Shown piece by piece: positions 1-13,229 of a stretch of 64,000 nucleotides of DNA. Each line of letters starts with the position of its first letter. Position 1 is the first letter of the stretch. This DNA comes from Polytrichum commune (taxonomy: Eukaryota > Streptophyta > Polytrichopsida > Polytrichales > Polytrichaceae). The stretch is from assembly GCA_950295325.1 (NCBI GenBank), contig OX485805.1:30429501-30493500 (forward strand). The letters run 5' to 3'. The notes under the pieces were generated by a model. It was not told the origin of the DNA. It ran no database searches and worked only from the letters and a program-made list of their open reading frames with translations. Made by a program: the position numbers and the translations under genes.

Positions 1-184
1 ATGTGAATATAAGCATAATGCAATCAAACCACTAACACCCAATCAAAATATCAATCTTGAAGTGCTTGATTCACTTGCATACATGAATTCATCAACCACA
101 AAATTTAGAATGGGGTGGACTGGAAAGATGAGAATCGACAACAAAAGACATATAACTGACGAACATTGAAGACATAATGTGTCA

Positions 185-400
185 AGATCCTATTGTTTCC
201 AAGTGCAACCAGTCACATGTCGACATCTTTCGGTTTTTTGTTTTTTGTTTTTTTTTTCTAAATTTTTACCAACATTGTAAGAGACTTATGTATACCTCTT
301 GCGGGACGGGTAATTTCATTTTCAAACCGGTTTTGGGACATGTTTTTTTCTCTTTAACCTTTCCATGGACCGGTTGGTTTAGAAATTACCGGTTTTGGGA
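185..400 (+). repeat. Fragment related to the AACCGGTT long-TIR repeat
   Basis: TGTTTCCAAGTGCAACCAGT and CACATGTCGACATCTTTCGG match the block at 15470. Further on are AAACCGGTTTTGGGACATG and GGACCGGTTGGTTTAG. The rest is T-rich and decayed; the 125-codon frame across it is not a gene. Confidence 0.45.
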
Positions 401-1432
401 CGGGTTGCAATTTTTTTTGCCTTTCAATTCAAGGTTTTTGGATGTGGACGGGCAAAAACTTTGTGAAAATTCAGCCCCGGTGCCTAAAGTCGCGTTCAAA
501 GATGGAACTTATTATACTAGAGGGAGTCGAGACTACTATGGTATTAGTAATTGATTTATGCAAAGAAATAAAACGTTTTTTTGGTATCATCAATTATCTA
601 CTTACATTCCACCGGCATGTCATATAAAGTACCTCAATTAGTACTTGGTTACCAGAGGTCCGGATCCCGGAGGAGCCTGCACATGGATGGATGAAAATCA
701 TCCACATGTATCATGAGATAGGCCCTAGAAGAGAACGGACTCTGGATGGTCGAGACTTTTTCTTGACCGGTCAACCATATGGGTCAAAGTCTTCGGGGTG
801 GGGGTGTTTGTAACTTTTTTATAAAAATTAAATTAAATTAAAAAAAATAAATGTACCATTCGGGTATCTATGATGAGGATTTTGCGTTTTTTTAATTCCA
901 TCAAGGTATGGGTGTTTGAGGACTTTTTGTGTTTTCGATATTATTTGGGTCCATGTACCATCTAAGAACTTACTATATAGGCAAAATTGTTGTAGTATCA
1001 ATATGGTATTGACCCAAATAATAGCTTTTGATAATAGACCTGAGTTATTCCATTTAGGTCTATTCATGTGTCAATCCTCATTTTGAATTGTAATTACTTT
1101 TACATCTCAACTTCAAGTTTGCCACTTGAAATGTCAATATAAGGTTCATGCATTCATAGTCGACCATGTCCATTTGAGAATTTACTAGGGTATTTGTAAT
1201 GTTGAAATGGATTAGATATGTTATTGGTCTATGTATTTTAAGCAAACGGAGTTGACAAAGTTTGCCGCTGCAGAATTTGTAGCAATTTCCATATTCATGA
1301 AACACAAATTTAAAAATTTGCATTCTCCTTAGAACTTGTTTCTCTTCACGACAAAAATAATTCTCCGCTATTACTCCTCCCAAGCAAATGCAAAATCTCT
1401 GTTTTATTGGGTAGAGACGCCTCAACCCCTGG
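401..1432. other. No gene seen
   Basis: AT-rich, decayed sequence with short frames up to 115 codons that lack motifs. Confidence 0.6.
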
Positions 1433-2150
1433 AGGATGGACTCTTCATGGAAAACCTAAGTGATGTGGGTGGGTCACTATGAGATTAAACCCCTACATAC
1501 AATAAGCTAATAGGGAAAAACAATTGTATACGTACTAACAATAGCTAGGCTAGAAAATGGACTCATGTATGTGTACTAAGCTTTTCAAATTATGCGATTA
1601 ATGCCACCAATACATATAGAAAATATGAATAGTGGAGTAAATGGACCTTTATTGCATATAAAGCCGCTTGCACTTTCCAATAGAAAACTCCATGAACATT
1701 TAAAAAAAATCCATAGCATGTATTTCAACGATTTCTTCAAACAGACAAAGACAAGAGCACACCAGCTTAGCCACAACATGGAGAGCAAAACTCAAGGGAG
1801 CCCATGAGCAATCCAAGAGCCTTCAGTTTGTGAATGCCTAGAACCCTAATGCAAACTTTAACAAGAACGAACAAGGTAGTCACTGAGGACTATCATCGTA
1901 TGACAATAATGGATGAAAATGTGAATTGCATGAAACTAGCACATCTATTGTTAAATTTTTCTTTGAACCTTAGGGCCCCCTTTTGTACAACTACCTTTAC
2001 TTCAAAATTTTGATAGCCTTCTTAAACGCACATAATAGAGAAAATAATACCTTTCTCTTACGTAAACTATGTACGCTAATATCTCAAATAATACCCTTTC
2101 TTACATTCATGTTAGCTCATACATGGTATGAAGAGTTCAACCAACATGCT
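1433..2150 (+). repeat. Dispersed repeat, copy paired with 20289-20715
   Basis: Shared blocks in the same order include GGACTCTTCATGGAAAACCT, TGTATACGTACTAAC, CAATACATATAGAAAATATG, ACTAGCACATCTATTGTTAA, CCTTAGGGCCCCC and TACATTCATGTTAGCTCATA. The family is unknown; both copies are heavily mutated. Frames inside are not supported. Confidence 0.6.
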
Positions 2151-2897
2151 TCAACCTTACATGATGCACAATTGCTAGCCAAATGAGACAATTTGTGATC
2201 TTATCCAAAGGTCCAAAGTGTATGTGGAGTTGGAAGTGCCCATTAGAAATCAAATGTCATGTCTTAGATTACAACGGCTCTCCCAATTATGTTAGCTAGG
2301 TATTACACTTAAAATGTTGTCCTTATGGTCCAATCTTGTTTTAACATTTTTTTGTAACGTTTGCGCTTAAGCACCCATAGTAGATGTTTCAACTCTACTC
2401 ATAGAGTAGTCAACACCCAAAGAAAGAAAAGGTGCATTATGATTTATCTTTTCAACAATTCTTGTAAGAACTTTTAAAATATACTTGTAACATTTCTTAA
2501 AATACTCAAACTCCTCTCATGCATTTAGAACTTATCATCTATATATGAACTCCACCAAACACACTACTTCTTAGAAACTACCATGTTATTCTTGCTTTGT
2601 TGAATCTATAGCCGACGACAATCAAATCACCATCCTCATTTTGTCACTTTGTTAAAAAAAAAAAACAATGACCACTCATTGCAATGATAAAATGCCAACA
2701 TTGATGTGCTTCCCAACCACAAAGAAGATACGAGCAAATTTAGTATATTATCTTCTTTTAGCCATGCCTAAGATTGCAAGGAAGGAAAAATATGAATTTT
2801 GAACATTCAAATGATTGTGTGGATAAAATAATGATTGGAACTTTACAAAATGCATAGGCATTGGGAATTGAGTTTGAGACTTTGCCCATTACACTAT

Positions 2898-3062
2898 CAT
2901 AACATTAGCAAGTAGTGCGTGTTCGTTCATGTGGGTCTTGAGAATACACCATGAATATTACAACTAGTGCAAATTTAATCTGAATATGCACTAGCTATAA
3001 CATCCCATTGTTATTTTCTCGAGGTTCACATGAACAAACGCACGCTGATTAATAATGTTATG
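2898..3062. mobile_element. 165-bp foldback MITE
   Basis: The left CATAACATTAGCAAGTAGTG, then CGTGTTCGTTCATGTG, pairs with the reverse complement of the right end, CATAACATTATTAATCAGCG then TGCGTTTGTTCATGTG, for about 45 bp. TAT stands outside each end. The centre is AT-rich. Confidence 0.65.
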
Positions 3063-4982
3063 TATGGCACCCCAAGTCCCATAAAATACATTTTTTTCTC
3101 ATTTGTTATTTCATATCTAAGTGGCACATTGCAAAGTGGCCCAACTTGGGACATGGAGTACAAACGCCTTGAATTCGGTTGCTATTGATCAATCAAGGGA
3201 AGCCACATGTGACGGCTATGGTGGGAGCCACCATGGGAGGAATACCAATGAACTAGAGACTAACACAATTTGGAATCCCACTCTCCCAAAAAGTATTAAT
3301 TGACCTATTATTGTAAACAACTATGATGATAGCTACTCGGAATTGAACAAATTGTTTTCCCCAATTATGTATAGCAAATTGCCAATGTTTAAGAAAACCA
3401 AGAGCACCCACATTGAGATAGGATTTTCCTACATAATAAATATGAGGCAAATTTGTGTCTAAGATTAGTTCAACACATGTCATGTCAACGCATGTATTAC
3501 AAACTGTCAAGATTGTAACTTAGTCGGTTTAGCAAGTTCAGTGTGACATGCATCCAACCTCCACGACACCTCTGATGAGATTTTAGCTATGTTTTTAGTT
3601 TTTAATGTGACATTTGTGCACATGTGGTGGATAAGCGGAAGAAGGGGTGGGAAGAAGGTAGACAAGTGAGCGGATAGGTTAGTAGGTCAAGAGGTAGTTC
3701 GTCAAATGTCATTTGTTTGGTTGTCAATTGTCACTTGCTAAAGCAAGCCATACTCTCTTTATAAGATTATAGGCCCACATGTTTTATAGCTTTTGGTGTT
3801 CTTTAATGATAGATAAATAGGAGGTGGAAGGTAGATTGTTGAATGGATGGGTGAGTAGGTTGAGAGGTAGTCCATCAAACATTGTTTGTTCAGTTGTCAT
3901 GTGTCACTTGCTCAAGCAAGCCCTATTTTTTCTTTTTTCTTTTTTCTTTTTAATTTTTATAAAAGCTTGCCCACACGCTTTGCACGTTTTGGTATTGATG
4001 TGCCAACTTCGATCAAAGTGTGAAATGTTATTGGTTCTAGCTCAGACCACAGTTTGTTATGTAACAAACATCATATTGATATGATTTTCAAATGAAGCGT
4101 ATGTTTTTGAAACCTCGTTCCTCTATGACATCTACCCTTATACAATAAAAAGAACAAAAGCTCATCAGTGTAATACACAAATGTGCAAAGTCCATTCACC
4201 ACCTTCTACCCGTTTCCAGTGGGGGCGCCTACCTTTATACAAGTCTTTATTCAAATTCAAAATACCGTAGATTGATGCAAATTCATCTAGAGTGTATCAA
4301 CAATAATGAGGTCCGATCGTGCTCTCGGGAAGTTTGAGTGCTCAAGCCTCGTGGTCATCACTACCACGAAGTGTCTTTGTTCTCGAGTGTTCATCACTAT
4401 CCCTATCATATTCATGCATGTCTAAGACCCGCACCATGTGATAAAAAGTTTTTGCAAGTGCCTATTTTTCTACCATTTTCTCGATTTTTTGCATATTGTG
4501 TCACCTTCAACATATATTTTTACTAGAAAATAATAAATACAAGGGAATTTTGAAATGACAAATAGGACTAACAAACAATTTTAAGATCGTTCAAATTTAA
4601 CCGTTCCCATGATTGACTAAACATAGGCGTCACTGTAATTGTCATTCATTGTTTTTTTTGGGGTGTTTTGGGAAATCGATGGCATTTTTCTTTCTAATGA
4701 GAAAACGTTTTTGGGTTACTATCTTCTAAAATTTGAATGACCACCAAATATCGTATATTTCATGACATGTGAAATTCCATGTCACTTTCTCATCCATTCT
4801 CTAACATGGGCAGCCTTATTTTAAAAGGCATTTTGTGAAAGTGGTGCAAGACCGCCACTCAAGCAATGAAAGGATTTAGAAAGCAATAATCACAACCCTC
4901 GGTTACTACTTAGTGTGAACATGTCTAAGGTACACGGGTGTTATTCGAGTGTTTTCTCTCGATCAGACCCTTATATTTGATT
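3063..4982. other. No gene seen; decayed repeats
   Basis: Two diverged copies of a phrase, GTCACTTGCTAAAGCAAGCC and GTCACTTGCTCAAGCAAGCC, occur at about 3729 and 3902, showing a local ~170-bp duplication. Otherwise nothing recognisable. Confidence 0.55.
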
Positions 4983-5090
4983 GGTGTGTGGTTCAGTGAG
5001 GATCAAAGAGAAATCATCATAAAAACACATGTTCAAAAGAGATTGGACTTTGTCTTCAAACCTTCTTAACTACCTCACACTCAATAATGA
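4983..5090 (+). repeat. Dispersed repeat with ACACATGTTCAAAAGAGATTGG
   Basis: The block reads GTGTGTGGTTCAGTGAGGAT, then ACACATGTTCAAAAGAGATT and GGACT, then words for AACCTTCTTAACTACCTCA. The same order occurs at 18311-18435, 19722-19835 and 20985-21105, reversed near 34205-34305, and in part at 11995-12050. It looks like an old, abundant transposon family. Confidence 0.5.
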
Positions 5091-5360
5091 ACACAATTGG
5101 GAGACCCTATGTAATTAGTTTGGAAATCAACAAACATGCGACTCTGATAACTATGACCAAATCAAGGGAGGTCCAATGTTCAGTTTGATTTTTGCCGATG
5201 CCTCAATGTAGAGTTGCTAATGCAACACGAAGTTCGTTGTGTAAAAATAATTAGTAGAAGTTGTCAAGAAAACACGAAAAATAGTTCAATAACATCTACA
5301 CACCATACCCTCGTATCATTCAAGAATTAAGATTTTTTGAAAGATATACATGAGTTCATT

Positions 5361-5416
5361 ACTTCACACTTGAGCCAAGGGCTGTGACCATGAAATTGTG
5401 AGAGCCCAAAAGAAAT
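5361..5416 (+). mobile_element. Relic end of the GGGCCACTTCACAC Harbinger-like MITE
   Basis: CTTCACACTTGAGCC, GCTGTGACCATGAAATTGTG and AGAGCCCAAAAGAAA match the left end of the MITE copy at 51670 after its first few bases. The terminal GGGCCA has decayed and the rest of the element was not found next to it. Confidence 0.6.
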
Positions 5417-7034
5417 ATGATGTGCATGTGTAACTATATGAAATAAAACCATACGACATATGAGAAATTTATGGAGAAAAAAAATGCATATGTACTAATG
5501 GTGGGCTGGATAGTAGACACGTGTATGTAAACTAAGATATCCAATATATTATGGTAAATACATGCATTGCATATACAAAATATAGATTGTGAAACAAATT
5601 GGTATTTTTTAAACAACTAAGATCTAAGTATATTTGGATCACGCATGAATTTTGGACAGTTCCAGTTGCCAATATACATACACTAGATCGCAAAACTACA
5701 CAAATATATGGTGGTTGGTCAACATGGAATACAAACATGTGAAGTTGTGATTGTTGTGTTGTTGCTTGATGTATTTACTATCCCCACAAGTGCACATCCT
5801 TGTTATGTTAGAGAAGTGGTTTTCCCAAGTATACTTAAATGTTAGTTAAATGTACAACCCACTTTCACTTTCCAATGAGAATAATATTGAATTGTGTTTC
5901 ATCATAAGATGTAACCTATAATAATCTAACCCATGGAACGATGTCATTGAAGCTTAGGCAAAAATAATATCTAGATGTACCATCATACGATCAGTAAAGT
6001 CATAAGTGCACTTTGATTCATTTTGACTTTTGATACCAATGTAACCCTATCTTCATATGCAAATGGTGGCCACTATGGTCAAAGGTTTTGTATATTCTAC
6101 CCACGTCTTACCAAATTTTTGGGCACATGTTATAAACCCTTCCAAAATACCAACTCTTGGTAGTCAAAGGATTCGTAGATTTAGACGGTCTGCGAGGGCA
6201 ATAGGGTAATTCATTTAGCAAAACTAAAGGGAGTGGAATTGCCTCCGGCTTGGAAAAAACCTAGAACATAAAAGCAAACGCTAATAAGAATGGATTGAGT
6301 ACTCACTAAACACGATAACCAAAAGCATAAACGAATGGTCTCATTGTTTTGATGACAACTCAATGTGAATGGCTAGAATCATAATTACCACAAAGTAATG
6401 GGAAGTTGTGTTATATGTACTTCAAGTGGTAGATTTTCAAATTCTCTTGTCAAATATGGAGATTTCTTGCGATATTGAGTGAAACCGTTGATTGTTTTTA
6501 TGATCTAGCTTTTGAAATGATACATAAGTTCAAAATCTACATGTGCAAGAGATACATGCTCGACGTTACCTCTTTTGAGGATGATCTATTCCTTTGAAAG
6601 TAAAAGTCCCATGTTTGGGACCTTTCATCATTTAAGGGTTGAGTGCTTGATTATTTTGATAAATATATCTATTGGGATCCAAGTGGGGACTTACCCTTGG
6701 TCAACCCATTTCCAAGAGTACACCCCAACTTCTTGGTGCCATATTTGCCACCATGTAGAGTATGGGACTCACGAATTGAAGCCTAGTAGTGTAAAGCCCA
6801 TAAACGATGGGACTTTGTTGTCCACCATTCACATTTCTTGAACAAAGTGGGACTTAGGAATTAGATCATATTGTAAAATGACCCATACTAAGCTTTCGTT
6901 AAGAAAATAGGTCAATGTTCAAACATGTAAACCTTAATATAATTATCATTTAAGTCTTAACTTCCTAACCATAACAAGAAAAAAACAGGATGCACAATGG
7001 ATTACATTGCATAGTGTTCATTTAGTGTAGAGCT
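5417..7034. other. No gene seen; decayed repeats
   Basis: AT-rich. It contains a relic of the 1433-2150 family at about 5485-5600. No frame has recognisable motifs. Confidence 0.55.
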
Positions 7035-7068
7035 GAAAGTTTGAATGGCAATTACCATTCAAACTTTC
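7035..7068. repeat. Perfect 14-bp stem hairpin
   Basis: GAAAGTTTGAATGG (7035-7048) and CCATTCAAACTTTC (7055-7068) flank the loop CAATTA. On the plus strand no T-run follows, and no gene is adjacent. It probably belongs to a decayed foldback. Confidence 0.6.
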
Positions 7069-7448
7069 TCCATACTATAGAGAGTATTTGAACGCTTTCT
7101 CCATACTACATGCTAACATGTAGGTATGCATTCTAGAGTAGTTGTTAAGATAAAGGGTGCTACAAATATCACTTTAAGCACTAATTATATACACTACTAC
7201 TACTAAACTATAAACGTGTATTTATTGCTTATTAGCAACTAAAAGGGGATTCATGTGCACAAAAGTGTGCCTTCTTTATGTTCCGTATGCAAAAGTTATA
7301 GGGTTCAGAGTTTGTTTGGTAGATTAGGGGAGCACGATGTTAAGGTGGTGAACATTCCGATAATCGTTGTGTACTTATTGTAAATGAGTGTGTAGAGTAG
7401 GTTACGTTTGTTCCACAACAATGAACAAGGAGAACGGACTACTAGTTA

Positions 7449-7781
7449 CAAACTAACTACACTAAATTGGATATTTAGTGTTTCATTATATTTAATGTTG
7501 TTACCACCCTACCTCGCTCAACACTAATTTTCAATTCCTCGACAATTAGTGTTAAACGTAAATGTGTTGCTACCTTCCCTACTACCACCTCCCTTATTAT
7601 ATCCATTTTTTTGTATCCTCACTAACACTAAATTCAAACATATAACTTCCACATATTACCATAGTTGATATTTAGTGTTTGAGTTTACATATAATTCTAC
7701 TAACTTTCATAGGTTTATTGAGATTTAGTGTATGTGTTCGTATTTAGTGTATCAAACACTAAATATCCTATTTAATGTAGT
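7449..7781 (+). mobile_element. DNA element with ACTACACTAAAT-type terminal inverted repeats
   Basis: The left end ACTACACTAAATTGGATAT, then TTAGTGTTT, matches the reverse complement of the right end, ACTACATTAAATAGGATAT then TTAGTGTTT, over about 28 bp. The interior repeats TTTAGTGTTT/AACACTAAAT many times in both orientations, like transposase-binding subterminal repeats. Inside CTA the termini read CACTA, and TA flanks both sides of CACTAAAT, so either a CACTA-type element or a TA-targeting element is possible. Confidence 0.65.
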
Positions 7782-9828
7782 CGAGTCTGAAAAATAACCG
7801 GTCCAAATGCAAGACTTCATGAAAATTACCGACCCATTTAGATGAATTCACAGAATATACCTCAATTGAAGCCAAAAATTTCCGGGACAATGTTCCACAA
7901 AGGCCTTGGTTAGTAGTGCGTATTACAAGGGAGTTAAGTAAGCAAGGATTGAGTGTTTTAATAAATGTCGAGTGTCATTAATAGACGAGATTCTTGAATA
8001 TCTTTTAAGTGAGCATTGATAAGTTCTTAATGCTCCAAAAAGGAAATAAATGCTCTCCAAAAAGATAGGTGAGCGGGATGGATGAATGCGATTCGACTAA
8101 AAGAGGATGTAATGTATCCATGTTGTAGCTAAAAGGTGTGTCACATGATGAAGCAAAGGACACGTGTGCTTAAGCCGGAGGACTATGAAGAGAACCGTTA
8201 AAAAGCAATTATAAGTCACGTTTCTTGTAGGTTGCGAATCATGAAATAGTATGAAACAATTGTCAATTCCAAATCATGTTGGTGGCTTTCGGAGCTCATA
8301 TGCATGTTTTATTCACTACCAAAGTGAAGATTCTCGGTGTAATTTAAATGGTCATTTAGTCATTTAGTGAAGAGTCTTGGTATAATTGAAAGGCCTCCGA
8401 TGGTTATAACAAGGGTCTAGTTATCTAGATTGTGTGTGTATAATGTTTATACACACACACACACCCTTTTTCCTCCTGGTCGTCGATGCTCAATCCTAAA
8501 CCCTAAGATAGATAAACTTTAACTTAGTTAGTTGTGTCATCCAATGTCATTTAGATCCCCCCCCCTTCCCCCCCTAAACCTTGAATGGTTATATTATTTT
8601 GAACATACAATCCAATCTCTTTTGAACACGTGTCTTCTTGGTGTGCTTTGTTGGCTCTGTCTATAGGATAGAGACTATGCATCAACTTCTTCGTTTCAAG
8701 AGCAAATTTCCTAACCACTTTGTGTTCACACTTGGACGTTACTTGTTCTTGTTATTTTTGGTCCACTTTATGTAATGTGGATGTTAACTATAGTTTATAT
8801 ATATATATATAAGTGCTCCCTAAAATGCATTGAAAGAAATCTAGTTAACTACAGTTATTTCGGTAGTTCTTGATTATTTATTTTAAAATTTTTGGGTGAT
8901 AAATGAGTAGCTTCAATCCTTGACCTGTATTTGAGAAGAAGGTGCACAAAATCCAAGAAAGGTTTGGTATAGTGAATAGCCATGAATTGGCATGAGCAAA
9001 GTGGACAACTACAATTATAATCTTTCATAATAAAGGACAGAGCCTCACGGTTCTACCGTTTTCTTGTTACATCCACATCTAACTACGCATCCCTCAAACA
9101 TAGCTTAGTTGTCCGATTAAGTAAAGTAAGCACAAGAGGCCCGCTTAGTGCCTTGCCTTAATTAGGAAACAAGAGGCGTTTTTAATGTTTGAAAAGCGAG
9201 TGGGGCTTTTGGTCACTTGGGTCATTAGGAGGTAAGAGAAGCAAATAAAGTTGGTGCAGAGAGGTTCAATACTTTCCCAAAAGAGGAGTGTTATTGAGAT
9301 GCTCAACATTGAGTATGAAGTGGGTGTGCTCAAGAGGTAGCCTTCATGAGGAGTTGGCGATCTTTAAAAGGGTTGGATGAGTAGGTGGTAACTTACATCA
9401 TCACAATCATCCATGTTTCGGGGCTTCTCAAGTTCCCTTCGTTTGGATGAAAGAGGACATAAAGTATTTGGAAAAAGTATTCGAAATCGATGACGTCTAT
9501 TTAATGAGAATATTCGATAATGTAGATTTCATTACGCCTTGACCCAAGAAGTCAAGTATGTGAATATCATCAACATTCATAGAGGGAAAAGAAAGGAAAA
9601 AAAAACTTGTGTTTAGAAAGAGTGACACATGAGTTAGTGTGGATTGTGACAAAATTATCGTATACAAATGTATCTCTCATCCATCCATCCATCCATTCAT
9701 CCAACATAATTTTTTTTTAAAAAACTCCCATAAGTTTGTGGTTGATCCATCTCAATTGACTTGGAGTAGATTAATTTAGGAGTTTAATATATAATTTCAG
9801 TATCCAATCAACTAGAACAAATCACACT
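7782..9828. other. No gene seen
   Basis: It contains a GTGTGTGTATAA/TTATACACACAC hairpin (about 8430-8463), a CCCCCCC-rich stretch (about 8557-8574), a TA run (about 8796-8810) and a CATC run (about 9678-9700). Confidence 0.55.
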
Positions 9829-10062
9829 AAACATCTTATTTAGTTTCAATTACTAGTTGGAATTACGCAATGCTTTAACTATGTATTGTATATCTCAAAT
9901 TAATTGTGTTTTGGTCAACAAAGGTCAAATTGGTTGCTTGGACATCATAGAACAATAACATCTTTACTTGGTACGAAATTGCATTAATACTAAGAAGATA
10001 TAGCGTTGTGTAGCCCCAAGTAGTAGGTGACACTAAAGATGCTATTTAGTGTAGTAGCCTCT
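9829..10062. mobile_element. Short CACTAAA-ended element
   Basis: CACACTAAACATCTTATTTAG on the left pairs with the reverse complement of the right end, ACTACACTAAATAGCATCTT. The span is about 234 bp, AT-rich, without coding potential. It belongs to the same terminal-motif group as 7449-7781. Confidence 0.45.
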
Positions 10063-10079
10063 GGGGTTGCACACTATTT

Positions 10080-10340
10080 ATCGTAGAGAGCATCTTGTGT
10101 TGGATGAATGGGAGGCCTGCGATCATCCCCTCCTCGAGACCCGCCCTGTAATTTACGTCGAGGAATATTCATCCACGATGTTCTTTCATCCATCAGGAGA
10201 AGAAGGTCACTCCCGTCCACCTTTCTCTTTCGGCCACGTGGAGCTCTCCAACTCCCCGCATGCGTCCATTCCAGCCGCTGCTCCGTCAAGAAAGCGTCAG
10301 CGTCTGTCAGCGGCTTCAGCCGACATATGCTGGCTTTACT
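10080..10340. other. GC-rich island of unknown origin
   Basis: It stands out from AT-rich surroundings and contains a G-box palindrome in GGCCACGTGGAG (about 10234-10245) and a CAGCGTCTGTCAGCGG tract resembling one at about 12660-12710. Frames of 107-113 codons overlap on both strands without motifs. It may be a promoter relic or a captured gene fragment. Confidence 0.4.
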
Positions 10341-11082
10341 GTCAGCGACACCCCATGATAATAATAACATTAAAAAACATTTTATTTTAATGTTTTCTAA
10401 TTTTATTTTCAACATTGCATTACACTATAAATTTTAATATATAAATTTTAAAAATATAAATATGTATAATGGTTTTTGTTTGTTTGTTTGTTTGTTTGCT
10501 GGTTGGTTGTTTTTCAAAAATATTTTAAAAATAATAATATGTTCATTTACGACAATTCAATATATTAGGAACCAATTACAATTTAATTGATTGCCACAAA
10601 CCTTGATATGCTTCAAACCCACGTTTGTTTGATGAGCCATCCAATGGATCCTGAACTATTATCCACATGTTGCCAAGCAGGACGTCGTGTACATTTTTCG
10701 TCTATTGTAGTTTTGTTGGTCCTGTAAGCATGTGTGGTCTAGTGTAAAGCACATTTAAACCGTCTCCGGCTTCTTGAACGTTCACCGGATTCTTATATCA
10801 TGTGTCAAGGGATCCCAAGCTCTAGTGGAAAGCGGCCCTTAGTGAAGGTGTTGAGTTTTGGATCACATATTGTCCCAAACGATTGGAATCAATGTTTTCA
10901 CATTCCCAACGGTTGAGTTGACGTAGACACCACAAAGCTTACAATGATTGTTGCATGTTAATGTCCTTATCACATGTTAATTCTTATACTCACTATAGAA
11001 TCGTCGTTGATATATGTCAACTAGGTTTTAGCATGATACTCAAATTCAGGTCTTTGAAGCTACACGGATCATACTTACTAGC

Positions 11083-11265
11083 GTGGGTTGAAAGCTAGCA
11101 TGGGCATAATAATTGTGGTTCCCTGCATTTTATGTGTGGGTTGAATATCACGATGGCTCATAGATTTATAGATTATTAGTATTCAAATACAAATGATATA
11201 ATGCCAACATTATTAACATTATTGGTATAATATTGAGATTCTATTGATATTATTTTTCAACCCAC
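11083..11265 (+). mobile_element. 183-bp MITE with GTGGGTTGAAA ends (copy 1)
   Basis: The ends are GTGGGTTGAAAGCTAGCATG and TATTTTTCAACCCAC. The interior motif GTGTGGGTTGAATATC and TAGATTTATAGATTATTA is shared with the inverted copy at 39486. No coding sequence. Confidence 0.6.
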
Positions 11266-12589
11266 AATAAATCATGTTCATGCAGAAAATTTGGATTCCT
11301 AGTTTTGAACATATCATATTGTCCGCTCAATAACGACATGGGTCAAGAAAAAATTATGCTTTCCCTAGTTATCGTGGTGTGTCAAAAAAGACTACAAATG
11401 AACCCCACCAAGAACTATCTCACATGTTGAGTGAGAACTACCGTAACATGACCAAGCAACTAGACGATGGTCTCTTTTAAAAAAGAAGAAGAGATTGCAA
11501 TTACAAAACTTTGCATTTATAGTCGTTTGTCGATACTCCACTACACATGGACGCATCCAAGGAGCCGAGTAATGTTATGATGCTCAAATACAATAATTTC
11601 CCATTCCAAGATGGATGGTCACTATTTTCACTTTCCAAGAAAGTTCAAAGATCCACCAACTCAAGTAGAGACTCTTTGGAGCAAAGTCCCAATGTTGCCC
11701 TACTAGAACTATATGTTGTGGTTAGATTTGGCCATGCTTAAGGTATGTGGTTGTTATTTAGTTTGTATTTCATGTCCTCCAACTTCTACCAATTAGATTC
11801 ACGCAATAAAAAAATGTGTTGAATATATAGAAGCATCAACAAAATCGGATGTAGAATAGGACCTCCACTCATGTAAGTATGATTATCAGGAGTGCATGTT
11901 TGTTGATTTCTTAAACTGCATATATAGGTTCTCTCAATTGTGTTTACTATTGAGTGTGGAGTAGCTAACAAGATCTGAAGATGTAGTCCAGTCTCGTTTG
12001 AACATGATTTTGTTCTTTGATCCTCACCGAACCACACACCATAGCTTTTGCCTAACATATGATCTCTTGAGACCTAGATGACATAGGCATCTCATTTGGA
12101 ATTTCCAAAAGTTTGGGCATGTAAAAATTACCAAATGATGAGGAGATGGATACTTATCACTTTGCACCCATTTCATGTAGAATATGAAACACACGATACT
12201 GCAAGATGATTAGCAAATCCAAATCGTGCATGTAGCCATTTGCCTTATAGTATTTGGAACTCGCAGTGAGTAGCAAGTCATCCGCTTGCTTGAACTGATT
12301 ATCAATCATAACCGATAAGCTCATGGACGAAATTTGGGAATTGTGGCTGATACATGCATGCATGCATGGATGTAAATGTGTGACAAGTTTTGATAAATCT
12401 TTCTGCACTTAGATGAGCATTTGGGTATGTCCCATAATGGACGACAGTTGATGGATGTCTCACGACTCATCATCCACTCTCCTCTCAACCATTATGTAGT
12501 CCCATAACCGCTCTAGTCATGGATGTAATTCCAAAAACCGCTCTAGTCATGGATGTAAATGAAATAGCATCCGCGTGGATAGAAAAGCG
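11266..12589. other. No gene seen; decayed repeats
   Basis: It holds the reverse-oriented relic near 11995-12050 of the family at 4983, and GATTAGCAAATCCAAATCG (about 12205), repeated at about 34045. CCGCTCTAGTCATGGATGTA is directly duplicated at about 12509 and 12539. Confidence 0.55.
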
Positions 12590-13229
12590 CGGAGAGTTGA
12601 TGAAGACGCCCTCCTATTGGATGAGCGACCGGGTTAGGGCGAGGTGAAGGAAATGGCGGGGCGTCAGAGTCAGTCAGCGGCACGTCGGCGTCTGTTTCGG
12701 CGTCTGTCAGATGTCGTCGGGGGTTCCGGACTCCGGACCGGCCAGCCGGCCAGCCAGCTTGCGTTGCGTTGGGATCGAGAAGCAGCCGCAGTCGATGATG
12801 CGTCGTTGGCTGCGCGGGCGGAATCATTTCAGGGCCACAGACAGGCAGACAGAGAAGGATGATGATGATGATGATGAAGAAGAAGATGATGCTCTCCTCT
12901 CCTCTCCTTCTCTCCTCTCGTCTCGTCGTCATCGCCATCATCCGCACTCTGCTAGGTGAGGAGCAGTACTGTTCGCTGCGCCCGTAACTTAACTTAGCAG
13001 CTTGCTCCGCTACTCTGCTCTGCTCTCCTGCCAGATAAGTACTTAGGCACTCAATGCCAAAGACACCAAACCAAAACCAAACCAAAACCAAAGCAAAGCT
13101 CGCTTCACCTCACACCTATTACTACTCTTGTTGTTGTTCTTCTTTCTTTACACTCACACCATCATCATCATCACAAATCTTCATCGCCTCTCCTCGCCAA
13201 AACAAGATTATCTCACAAGGAGCTCGGAT
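12590..13229 (+). promoter_or_regulatory. GC-rich promoter and 5' leader region of the DUF1191 gene
   Basis: Composition changes sharply at about 12590 from AT-rich repeats to CpG-containing sequence that continues into the gene. It holds a GAT/GAA trinucleotide run (about 12858-12890), CT-rich tracts (12890-12930 and 13010-13030), a CCAAAACCAAA-type tract (about 13066-13098) and CACACC/ATC tracts shortly before the coding region. Pyrimidine-rich and CA-rich leaders like this are common in plant 5' UTRs. I see no clear TATA box, so the transcription start is not placed. Antisense frames here are compositional artefacts. Confidence 0.55.

Noticed and set aside
8430-8463. GT/AC hairpin considered as a regulatory element
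   Set aside because: It is a simple alternating microsatellite with no gene nearby.
12543-13091. Minus-strand frame of 182 codons
   Set aside because: It covers the CT/GAT-rich promoter region of the DUF1191 gene and is low-complexity (poly-Ile, Ser/Arg).
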